Shown here: one piece after another, positions 56,791-64,000 of the stretch | How the letters are laid out: every line of letters starts with the position of its first letter | How positions within the stretch are numbered: the first letter of the stretch is position 1 | Source: JAVBMJ01 sp031551275 | GTDB lineage: Bacteria; Bacteroidota; Bacteroidia; Bacteroidales; Rikenellaceae | Direction of reading: 5' to 3' | Length of the DNA: 64,000 nucleotides | Assembly: GCA_031551275.1 (NCBI GenBank) | Contig: JAVBNX010000025.1 | Location: 11,345-75,344, forward strand | Position numbers and translations under genes: made by a program | Notes under the pieces: model-generated | The model's database searches: none | Told to the model about the DNA's origin: nothing | The model's input: only the letters and a program-made list of their open reading frames with translations

Positions 56791-57582
56791 ATGACCTCCC
56801 GCCCGGCCATACTTATCGTGCTTGTGTGCACCCTGCTGCCCCAACTGCTCCTTTCGCAGACGGTGCGGGTCGAGGGTGCCGCGGGCCGGTGGCCTATCGT
56901 GAACATCACGCCCGAGAAGGCCGGGGAACTGGCCCTCGGGGAGGCCAAGAAGGAGGCGCTCCGGTTGGGCGGGGTGGAGGAGGTGGTCAGAAGCACCGAT
57001 GCGCTGTACAGCCGCTCGGAGCGCAGCTACTCGCAGTTGTTCAGCTCCTTCTCCACGGTCGAGATGCAGGGCGCCGTCGTCGATTACGCGATCGTCGACA
57101 CCCGCCAGGAGAAAGACATCGACGGCCGCTTCTACGCCGTGGTGGTCATCGACGCCCTGGTCAAGAAGTATTCGTCCCGGCCCGATCCGCAGTTCGTGCT
57201 CGCGGTCGCCGGGCTCGAGGCGGGCGGTTACAAGGCGGGCGATGCGGTCCGGTTCAGCGTTACCCCGGCCCAAGAGGGCTTTTTGAAGATCTTCCTGGTC
57301 GAGGATTCGCAAAAAGCGTCGCAGCTCTTCCCCAATCCCAAGGAACCCGACCGGAAATTCGCGGCGGGGGCCCGGGTCTTCTTCCCGACCAACAGGACGA
57401 TCCGCTACACCGCAGAGAAGAGCTCGGCCGGGAAGGTGGAACACAACTACCTGGTACTGGTCTACACCAAGGACAACATTCCGTGGAGCGGCGAAACCAC
57501 CTATGAAAACCTGCTCAAGTGGATCAACGCGATCGAGCCGTCGGGCAGGTGCGTCGTCTTCGAGGAGATCATCATCTTATAA
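56791..57582 (+). CDS. Exported LPP20/DUF4384-like protein
   Basis: Protein of 263 residues with a signal peptide ending near LLLSQ. The first half resembles the LPP20-type fold (AGELALGEAKKEALRLGG); the second half (about 150-263) has the DUF4384 pattern: AGDAVRFSVTP, GFLKIFLVED, QLFPNPKEPD and a final EEIIIL. DUF4384 domains often sit with caspase-family proteases in Gram-negative bacteria. Lies between the lipoprotein and the caspase gene with ten-base gaps. Confidence 0.7.
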   Translation: MTSRPAILIVLVCTLLPQLLLSQTVRVEGAAGRWPIVNITPEKAGELALGEAKKEALRLGGVEEVVRSTDALYSRSERSYSQLFSSFSTVEMQGAVVDYAIVDTRQEKDIDGRFYAVVVIDALVKKYSSRPDPQFVLAVAGLEAGGYKAGDAVRFSVTPAQEGFLKIFLVEDSQKASQLFPNPKEPDRKFAAGARVFFPTNRTIRYTAEKSSAGKVEHNYLVLVYTKDNIPWSGETTYENLLKWINAIEPSGRCVVFEEIIIL

Positions 57583-57592
57583 ACCCCACGCC

Positions 57593-59290
57593 ATGAAAAC
57601 CATATTACACGGAGCGATCATCGTCATCCTGTTGCTGGCCATATTCCCGCCCGCGGCCGCCCAATACGTGGAAGGGGTCTCCAGGCGGGCCTACACGGTC
57701 TTCTCCCCGCCCGTGCCCAAAGCCACACAACCTGCCATACTCTCCATCGGCAACGTGCGCTTTACCGACGCCAACAGCAACGGCATCATCGACGCCGAGG
57801 AGCAGTGCACGGTCGCCTTCACCATCACCAATTCAGGTCCCGGGAGCGCCTACCGGATCATGCCCCTTTTGACCAACATCAGCGGGATCAAAGATCTCAA
57901 GATTACCGGCGGGGGCGTTATCAAGCAGATCAAGCCGGGTGAATCGGCCGATGCGCTCTTCTATCTGGCCGCAGGCATGGACATCCAAAGCGCCAAAGCC
58001 CAACTGGGCATCTACGCCGAGGAGGCCAACGGCTTCAATGCCGCGCCCCAGGAGTTGGTGGTCAGCACCTACGCCTTTATCCCGCCCCAGGTGGTGGTCG
58101 CCGACGCCAGGTTCACGAGCGCGTCGGGCGGTACGACCGTCAACATCAACGAGACGGTCACCCTGAGCGTGATCGTCCAGAACAAAGGCCAGGGCACAGC
58201 CGAGAACGTCTCGCTGACCTTTACCCCGCCGACCGACGTGCTGACCATCGAAGAGAGGATCTTCGCGGTCGGGACGCTCCGCGCGGGCGAGACCAGGAAG
58301 TACGACTACACCTTCTTCGTCAAGCCCAGGCACGAGGCCGACAAGGTCGATATCAGCGTCGTGCTGGCCGAACGCCACAAACGCTACGGGCAGGCCGGGA
58401 TGTACTCCCTCCCGCTCGACAAACCGATCGCCAAGGCGCGCATCGAGATACCATCCTCCTCCTACCGGATCGCCGAGATCGGCGCCGCGTCGCTCACGCC
58501 GGACGTGGATATGAACATCCCCGGCAGCGAAAAGCGCAACGAGGGCACTTTCGCGCTGATCGTCGGCAACGAAGCCTACGCCGACAAGACCCAGCTCCGG
58601 GAGATCGACGTACCCTTCGCCCGCACGGACGCCACGGTCTTCTCGCGCTACGTCAACCAGACGCTCGGGGTTCCCGCCGAGAACATCGTGTTGTTGACCG
58701 ACGCGACCAAGGCGCAGATGGAGGCCGCGATCGCCAAGCTCTGCCGGATGGCCGAGACCTACACCAAGGGCGGGGCGAAGGTGATCTTCTACTACGCCGG
58801 CCACGGCCTGTGCGACGAGACCCGGGCGGGCTACCTGATCCCGGTCGACATCTCCGGTCCCCAGGTCAAATACGGCGTCAAACTCGAAAACCTCTACCGC
58901 AAGTTAGGCGAGCTGAACAACGTCAGGAGCACCGTCTTTATCGACGCCTGTTTCAGCGGCGGGGCCCGGGGCGGCGAACTGCTGGCGGCGCGGGGCATAC
59001 GGATCGAGCCCAACAAGGACGTGATCAGCGGCAACCTGGTGATATTTACCGCCTCCAGCGGCAACCAGACCGCGTTTCCCTACTTTGCCAAGCAACACGG
59101 CATGTTTACCTACTTCCTGCTTAAAAAGCTCCAGGAGAGCTCGGGCAACGTGGCCTACGGCACCCTGTCGGAATACCTGAAATCGGAGGTGGTCCATAAC
59201 TCGGTCAAGATCAACGACGCGGACCAAACCCCTGTCACCCAATATAGTTACGAGGTCGAAGACTCCTGGATGGAGTGGTCGTTAAAATGA
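57593..59290 (+). CDS. Exported caspase-family cysteine protease
   Basis: Protein of 565 residues with a signal peptide (to about AAAQ, residue 24), two beta-sandwich repeats (about 45-155 and 163-275, CARDB-like with NGIIDAEEQ and NINETVTLSVIVQNKGQGTA) and a caspase p20 domain (about 318-480). The catalytic dyad is complete: His404 in YYAGHG and Cys453 in DACFSGG. Peptidase C14 members cut after basic or acidic residues. Its predicted location outside the cytoplasm excludes a classical intracellular death role. The ATG at 57593 starts the signal peptide; the stop overlaps the next start (ATGA). Confidence 0.9.
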   Translation: MKTILHGAIIVILLLAIFPPAAAQYVEGVSRRAYTVFSPPVPKATQPAILSIGNVRFTDANSNGIIDAEEQCTVAFTITNSGPGSAYRIMPLLTNISGIKDLKITGGGVIKQIKPGESADALFYLAAGMDIQSAKAQLGIYAEEANGFNAAPQELVVSTYAFIPPQVVVADARFTSASGGTTVNINETVTLSVIVQNKGQGTAENVSLTFTPPTDVLTIEERIFAVGTLRAGETRKYDYTFFVKPRHEADKVDISVVLAERHKRYGQAGMYSLPLDKPIAKARIEIPSSSYRIAEIGAASLTPDVDMNIPGSEKRNEGTFALIVGNEAYADKTQLREIDVPFARTDATVFSRYVNQTLGVPAENIVLLTDATKAQMEAAIAKLCRMAETYTKGGAKVIFYYAGHGLCDETRAGYLIPVDISGPQVKYGVKLENLYRKLGELNNVRSTVFIDACFSGGARGGELLAARGIRIEPNKDVISGNLVIFTASSGNQTAFPYFAKQHGMFTYFLLKKLQESSGNVAYGTLSEYLKSEVVHNSVKINDADQTPVTQYSYEVEDSWMEWSLK

Positions 59291-60126
59291 GGGTCATGAA
59301 GCGGATAATGGTCCCGGCGGCGATCCTGCTGCTGCCCCTTGTATCGCATGGGCAGAAGATTAACGATGTTACCTATCGTTTGAACGACGAGGGTGTGGTG
59401 GTGATCGATTACCGGTTCACGGGACGAAAGATCAAAAGCGTCAATGCCTACATGAGTGTCGACGACGGTCCCTACAAACTGCTGAGGAATGTGACCGGCG
59501 ATGTGGGGACCGTTAAAGGATCCGGCATGAAACGAATCTATTACGATGTGTTGCAGGATTATCCCGACAAGACGGAAGGAGATATTGCGTTTATGGTAAG
59601 AGGTTGGGCAGGCAGAGGCGGAGGCATACGTTCCGATCGGATGGATCCCTGCTTCTGGCTCGAGTTCAACGGTTCGTTTTATGGCAAGGGCGCCAAAAGC
59701 AGTGCAATCGGGTTCACAATGGGTTATTGCGAGACTTTCGGAGGGTATTTGCGGATGATGTTCCAGCCTGAGACCAATATATTTACCAAAGGCGTGCCGC
59801 CCCAGGGAGTTCAGAAGGAACTTCAGGGAACCAAGATACAGACTTTTACCGCCGGGCCGATGTTCCAGGCCGCAGAGAACCTATTCCTCTTCACAGGCAT
59901 CGGATACGGAGCGTACGGCGAATACTTTGAGGAAAATAAGAATGATTACGGTTACTCCATACGGAATTATATGCCTGTCCGGGAGGTCGGAATGGCTTTC
60001 GAGGCGGGAGCGATGGTCCGGCTGTTCGGCTATGTTTCGCTATCGTGCAGTTACGGGGCGACTGTGGCCCAAAAATACCGATCGTGCGTTACCTTCGGTA
60101 TCGGTTTGGCGGCACCGAGTTTTTAA
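59287..60126 (+). CDS. Outer-membrane barrel-like protein, paralogue 1
   Basis: Protein of 279 residues with a signal peptide ending near SHGQ. Residues 20-110 form a beta domain (INDVTYRLNDEGVVVIDYRF, NVTGDVGTVKGSG, YYDVLQDYPDKTEGDIAF) like the one preceding many Bacteroidota secreted proteins; residues 125-279 look like a small barrel (repeated aromatic strands, GYCETFGGY, TAGPMFQ). The start at 59287 overlaps the caspase stop; an ATG at 59296 is an alternative. Function unknown; the next gene is a paralogue. Confidence 0.75.
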   Translation: MRVMKRIMVPAAILLLPLVSHGQKINDVTYRLNDEGVVVIDYRFTGRKIKSVNAYMSVDDGPYKLLRNVTGDVGTVKGSGMKRIYYDVLQDYPDKTEGDIAFMVRGWAGRGGGIRSDRMDPCFWLEFNGSFYGKGAKSSAIGFTMGYCETFGGYLRMMFQPETNIFTKGVPPQGVQKELQGTKIQTFTAGPMFQAAENLFLFTGIGYGAYGEYFEENKNDYGYSIRNYMPVREVGMAFEAGAMVRLFGYVSLSCSYGATVAQKYRSCVTFGIGLAAPSF

Positions 60127-60917
60127 TGGGTAGAGCTATGAAAAAGATACTGATTGCGATCGTTGGCTTGCTGGCCGCAGTGCTCCCATCCCGGGGGCAG
60201 ACAATCTCCGATGTCGTCTTCCGCCAGAACGACGAGGGCCGGATCGTTATCAACTACAACCTCAAACTGGTCGATGCAAAAAAAGCTACCCGGGTAAAGG
60301 CCTACATGAGCCTCAACGACGGGCCTTTCAGGCAGTTGCGCCATGTGTCGGGCGATGTGGGTACCGTTTCGTGGTCCGGGTTGAAGACCATCGATTTCGA
60401 TGTGTTTAAAGAGTACGGGCCGGAGGAGATAGCGGGCGATATCGCCTTTTCGGTCCGGGGGAGATTTCCTAAGCCTGTGTATTGGGCAGCGTTTGATTAC
60501 TACGCGGCCGAGTCACGATACAGTGAGCAAAACACCTTTTATGGGTTTTCAGTAGGGTATTGCAACCCTTTTGGCGGATACCTGAGGTGTATGTTCGGGG
60601 AAGGAGACCATTACGACACCTACGATTCCGGGTCGAAGAGCAGTTTTGCGATAACATTAGGTCCGGTATACCAGGTATTGCCTAATCTGTTCCTGTACGC
60701 GGGTGCCGGATACGGCCGGTATGTCGGGCATGCCGATTATGTATGGAGTACTGCTCTTGGGGGGGCCGATCGGAGTTATGAGGAGACAGGATGCCAGTTT
60801 GAAGGCGGGGCGATGGTCAGGATGTTGAAGTTCCTGACCCTGTCTGCCGGTTACGGGGCGTTGACAGGCAAGTCCAATTGGCAGTACTTTACCTACGGGT
60901 TCGGGATTACGTGGTAA
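60126..60917 (+). CDS. Outer-membrane barrel-like protein, paralogue 2
   Basis: Protein of 263 residues that begins with MGRA followed by a signal peptide (MKKILIAIVGLLAAVLPSRG). The start overlaps the preceding stop (TAATG); an ATG at 60138 is an alternative. Shares with paralogue 1 the ISDVVFRQNDEGRIVINY opening, the VSGDVGTVSWSG segment and barrel strands YCNPFGGYLRCMF and LFLYAGAGYGRY. Same predicted outer-membrane location. The GC content of both copies is visibly lower than that of the caspase gene. Confidence 0.75.
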   Translation: MGRAMKKILIAIVGLLAAVLPSRGQTISDVVFRQNDEGRIVINYNLKLVDAKKATRVKAYMSLNDGPFRQLRHVSGDVGTVSWSGLKTIDFDVFKEYGPEEIAGDIAFSVRGRFPKPVYWAAFDYYAAESRYSEQNTFYGFSVGYCNPFGGYLRCMFGEGDHYDTYDSGSKSSFAITLGPVYQVLPNLFLYAGAGYGRYVGHADYVWSTALGGADRSYEETGCQFEGGAMVRMLKFLTLSAGYGALTGKSNWQYFTYGFGITW

Positions 60918-60935
60918 TCATAAAAAATACGCATC

Positions 60936-62375
60936 ATGAAAACACGGGTTTCTGTTCTGTTCATGCTGATCTGGGGCGTCGCGGGTGCGCAGACGGCCTC
61001 GCCCTACGAGCAATTCCGGCAGCAGCGGATCTCGGAGATGAACGATTTTCGGGAGAAGACCGACGCCGAATTCGCATCGTTCCTCAAGCAGCGCTGGGAG
61101 GAGTACCGGGTTTACAAGGGGCTTGAACCGCCGATCAGGCCGGTTCCCGCCACGCCTACCTATGCGGACGAGCCGCCTGTGTCTGTTCCATCTCCCGTTC
61201 CGGAAGATGTTCTGCCGCTGCCGGAGAGCCTTCCCGCCGTGCCGCCCCGGCCCGAAACCGAAACAGGGCAGCCTGCGGCCATTCCCGGCTTTTTATCGGT
61301 CACGGTCGACTTTTTCGGATCGCGGCCTGTGGTCCCGGTCGATGCGGGGATGGTCGTCAAGAACGTTACCCCGGATGAGGGCGGCACGGCAAGGGCGTGG
61401 GCGGCCATGAGTGCCGCGCGGTATGGAGAGACGATCGACGCGCTCAAGGATCTCTCCGCGCGAAATCGCCTCAATGACTGGGGTAATTATATGTTGGTTA
61501 AAAAGTTATCCGAGGCCATTTACACTGATAGTGAAGTCAACGGCCGCATCGCAGCCCAGTTCTTTATGCTCTGCCGGATGGGCTACCGGGCCAAGGTGTG
61601 CGCTTCGGACGGGGAGTTGGCCCTGATGTTGCCCTTCAAGGAGACGATATACAGCCGCACCTACACGCGGGTCGGTAACGAGGATTATTTCATCTTCGGC
61701 GACAGGGAGCGCCCGGCCGCAACCCTGAAGACTTTCAACCGGGACTTCTCCCCGTCGGGTAAGCCGTTCAGCCTGGCCATGGAGCGCGTCCCGGAGTTCC
61801 ACACCGAGCCCGTCGTCCGCGCCCCGGCTTACTGGGTTTCGACGCTCGGGGAGGAGTTCTCCGTGCGGGTGGAGATCGGGCTGATCGCGTTTATGTTGTA
61901 CTATCCGTTGAGCGATTTGCAGCTCTACCACCGGGCCGCCGTCTCAAAGGATCTGTCGGAGGCGGTGCTCGACGCCGTACGGCGCAAGACGGCGGGCATG
62001 GCGCAGCGCGAGGCGGTAGCCGCGATCCTCTCCCTGGTCCAGAACGGATTCGCTTACCGGACCGACGCCGATGCGTTCGGGCGCAACAAGCCGCTCTTTA
62101 TCGAGGAGTCGTTTTATTACGGCGCCAACAACTGCAAAGACCGCGTGTTGCTCTTCTCGTGGATCGTCCGCAACGTGCTGGGGCTGGATGTGGCCATGGC
62201 GCAATATTCCGACCACATAGCCTGCGGGGTCGACCTCACTCCCGCCCCCGGGGACGATACCTTCCCCTGCAAGGGCCGCCGGTACGTGGTCTGCGATCCG
62301 ACCTACATCAATGCCGGGGTAGGCAAGGGGATGCCGCAATACAAGGGGTTCCGGGCGGAGATTTGGGGGGTGTAG
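60936..62375 (+). CDS. Exported transglutaminase-fold cysteine protein
   Basis: Protein of 479 residues with a signal peptide ending near GVAGAQ. A charged helical segment and a Pro-rich linker (about 65-120) precede the C-terminal catalytic-type domain, which has Cys400 (NNCKDR), His427 (YSDHIACGV) and Asp454 (VCDPTYI), the order and spacing of the transglutaminase-like Cys-His-Asp triad. It may cleave or crosslink proteins or peptidoglycan peptides in the periplasm. It is the sixth gene of the run, 18 bases after the second barrel gene. I do not recognise a named family. Confidence 0.75.
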   Translation: MKTRVSVLFMLIWGVAGAQTASPYEQFRQQRISEMNDFREKTDAEFASFLKQRWEEYRVYKGLEPPIRPVPATPTYADEPPVSVPSPVPEDVLPLPESLPAVPPRPETETGQPAAIPGFLSVTVDFFGSRPVVPVDAGMVVKNVTPDEGGTARAWAAMSAARYGETIDALKDLSARNRLNDWGNYMLVKKLSEAIYTDSEVNGRIAAQFFMLCRMGYRAKVCASDGELALMLPFKETIYSRTYTRVGNEDYFIFGDRERPAATLKTFNRDFSPSGKPFSLAMERVPEFHTEPVVRAPAYWVSTLGEEFSVRVEIGLIAFMLYYPLSDLQLYHRAAVSKDLSEAVLDAVRRKTAGMAQREAVAAILSLVQNGFAYRTDADAFGRNKPLFIEESFYYGANNCKDRVLLFSWIVRNVLGLDVAMAQYSDHIACGVDLTPAPGDDTFPCKGRRYVVCDPTYINAGVGKGMPQYKGFRAEIWGV

Positions 62376-62495
62376 GCCAAGGCCTTTGTCCGCTGCCCCG
62401 ATATGATTTGGATTAGTAACGACTATTACTTTAAAATAATTTGCAGAACTGAATTTATTGATTAATTTTACTCATTAAATACCAAAAATAACAAT

Positions 62496-63461
62496 ATGAA
62501 AAGAATTGTACTGCTGTTGCTTATAATCTGCCCGATGATGGCGTCGGCACAAAAATTCGTATGTAATTTAGATGTGAATCTTTACGGATCGCCCTCGACG
62601 ATGACCCCGGTGCGGGGTTCTGTCGACAAGGGCGAAGAGGTAACCGTAAGTAACCTGCAATACAATGGCTGGTGCTCGATAACCGCCGGCGAAAAGACCG
62701 GCTACATGAAGATCAAGCGCCTCGACCCGCTCGACGACGTTGCGCGCGAGATGAAAACGCTGGCAGACGACCGGGTCGGCAAAGAGACCAAAATGGTCAC
62801 GTGGGGGATAATAATCGTACTGATCACGCTGGTATTGTCGCTGGCTACCAAACATGCCAAAAAGGTGCGCATCCCGATCATGATGGCCGGGATAGTGCTG
62901 GTAAGCATCCTCGAAATATTATACCTGGCAAACGGCTACGAGTTCACATTCTTCTCGCCGTTCGTGCTGGGCAGCTGGTGGAAAGCGGCGATCTATTTCC
63001 TGGCATTCGTGCTGTTCCTCGGAGTACAGGTCTATCTGTGGCTCAAAACCCTGCAATTGATCGCCGAATCATCTCCAAAGGGAGCGGAAAAGGGACAGGG
63101 AGGCTGTCTCATCACCGTGATAGCTCTGGTGCTGGGATTCGTCGCTTTTGTGGTCGTGGCGCTTATGGACAAGGAGGCAGAATACAACAAGTACATATTC
63201 TGGGGACTGGTCATCTCGCAGGTTGTACAGGCAATCATATTCTTCATCTACTATATCCGCACCCCGGCGATCGCACTGATGTATGTAATAACCTACGCCG
63301 TCGGATTTACGGCCATAATATATATGTCCATAGATGTGCTTACCGTGGTTATTTGCGCTATGGTTATGGGGAGTATGATGAACGGGATGCTCAATGTAAT
63401 GACTATAAGGCAGATTACATTCAGAACACCGTCCGGGGATAGAATGGGTTGGGAACAATAA
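62496..63461 (+). CDS. SH3b-domain multi-pass membrane protein (second copy)
   Basis: Protein of 321 residues: signal peptide ending near ASAQ, SH3b domain (about 25-75, LYGSPSTMTPVRGSVDKGEEV and NGWCSITAGEKTGYMKI), a linker, then about seven hydrophobic helices (from residue 98). It repeats the architecture of 40168-41058, although sequence identity outside the SH3b region is low. It lies upstream of an SPFH protein after a 120-base AT-rich gap holding no clear promoter box. Probably an inner-membrane protein with its SH3b domain in the periplasm. Confidence 0.75.
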   Translation: MKRIVLLLLIICPMMASAQKFVCNLDVNLYGSPSTMTPVRGSVDKGEEVTVSNLQYNGWCSITAGEKTGYMKIKRLDPLDDVAREMKTLADDRVGKETKMVTWGIIIVLITLVLSLATKHAKKVRIPIMMAGIVLVSILEILYLANGYEFTFFSPFVLGSWWKAAIYFLAFVLFLGVQVYLWLKTLQLIAESSPKGAEKGQGGCLITVIALVLGFVAFVVVALMDKEAEYNKYIFWGLVISQVVQAIIFFIYYIRTPAIALMYVITYAVGFTAIIYMSIDVLTVVICAMVMGSMMNGMLNVMTIRQITFRTPSGDRMGWEQ

Positions 63462-63473
63462 AAATTCAGGGTT

Positions 63474-64000
63474 ATGGGCATATTCAAGAAATACCGCACG
63501 GACGGTATGACCTACGACGGTCAGGGCGAAGAGCGCCAGGGCTTGATAGACCGGATAAAATATAACGGCGAGGCGGACGAGCTGGTGTGGAAGTTCCCGC
63601 ATTACAACCTGAGCATCGGGGCGCAGCTTGTCGTGAACCAGAGCCAGGAGGCGGTTTTTTATAAGGGCGGCATGGCGCGCGACCTGTTTACCGCGGGGAC
63701 GCATACCTTGTCTGCGAACAATATTCCGCTGCTGCAAAAACTGGTCAACCTGCCTTTCGGCGGCGACACTCCGTTCTCGGCCGAGGTCTGGTTCGTCAAC
63801 AAGACCGCCAAGAGGGGACTTAAATGGGGGTCGCCTACGCCGATAACGGTCTTCGACCCGTTCTACCGGCTGGAACTTCAGATCGGCGTGGCTGGCGAGT
63901 TCGGGGTGAAGATCACGGACAGCGTGCTGTTCATCACCGAGATCGTGGGAACGCTCGCGCTCCAGACCACCGAGGATATCGTTACTAATTTCAAGGCGCT
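63474..64000 (+). CDS. SPFH-domain protein, YdjI/COG4260-like (partial, runs off the end)
   Basis: The ATG at 63474 opens a frame that is still open at the window end (about 175 residues seen). It begins MGIFKKYRTDGMTYDGQGEE and continues IKYNGEADELVWKFPHYNL, SIGAQLVVNQSQEAVFYKGG and DLFTAGTHTLSANNIPLL, matching the COG4260 SPFH proteins related to B. subtilis YdjI, which associate with the membrane and phage-shock-like responses. It lies 12 bases after the SH3b gene. Only the N-terminal part can be judged. Confidence 0.82.
   Translation, partial: MGIFKKYRTDGMTYDGQGEERQGLIDRIKYNGEADELVWKFPHYNLSIGAQLVVNQSQEAVFYKGGMARDLFTAGTHTLSANNIPLLQKLVNLPFGGDTPFSAEVWFVNKTAKRGLKWGSPTPITVFDPFYRLELQIGVAGEFGVKITDSVLFITEIVGTLALQTTEDIVTNFKA

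Overview
The window looks like a chromosome segment of a Bacteroidota bacterium, most likely order Bacteroidales and perhaps Rikenellaceae/Alistipes-like (the family is inference from the high-GC codon use and gene content; no search was run). Supporting signs are TAnnTTTG -7 promoter boxes in front of many genes, TonB-dependent receptor and DUF4249 genes, many signal-peptide and lipoprotein genes, sulfatases, a GH78 enzyme, CotH and M16 proteins, and a 7(1) septoil knot protein. No IS element, prophage, CRISPR array or integrase was seen. Coding density is very high; the largest gaps are about 205 bases (56011-56215), 172 bases (37845-38016) and 170 bases (29967-30136).

Layout. 1-2.95 kb: fatty-acid/ribosome cluster DUF177-rpmF-plsX-fabH, then tRNA-Arg(CCT) and a strong hairpin. 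2.95-9.4 kb (minus): three tandem paralogous lipoproteins, a DUF169 protein, an SGNH hydrolase, aroC, aroA and lptB. 9.4-16.1 kb (plus): recQ, two tandem secreted paralogues of unknown function, rsmA, an outer-membrane barrel and a ZIP metal transporter. 16.1-24.5 kb: two small paired membrane proteins, an FAD oxidoreductase, a polyprenol-phosphate mannosyltransferase with dihydroorotase, and a TonB receptor operon with two DUF4249 lipoproteins. 24.6-30 kb: a GH78 enzyme with a serine-type sulfatase, then an S41 peptidase. 30-34.7 kb (minus): an overlapping five-gene operon (LysE, cmk, ispH, a membrane protein, and a sulfatase-fold LTA-synthase homologue that has lost its catalytic residues). 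34.7-49 kb: mixed housekeeping and envelope genes (septoil knot protein, aminopeptidase P, pfkA, glycosyltransferase, second serine-type sulfatase, sialate O-acetylesterase, LemA/TPM pair, CotH, catalase). 49-56 kb: ferredoxin-like DUF2148 protein with a soluble hybrid kinase, an M16 peptidase, a carbonic anhydrase and an AT-rich leucine-rich-repeat-like protein.

56.2-64 kb: a plus-strand run of tightly packed, mostly exported genes: LPP20-like lipoprotein, DUF4384-like protein, exported caspase-family protease, two paralogous barrel proteins, and a transglutaminase-fold cysteine protein, followed after 120 bases by an SH3b/multi-TM protein and an SPFH (YdjI-like) protein that runs off the end. 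This is the best candidate for an undescribed envelope-associated protease system in the window.
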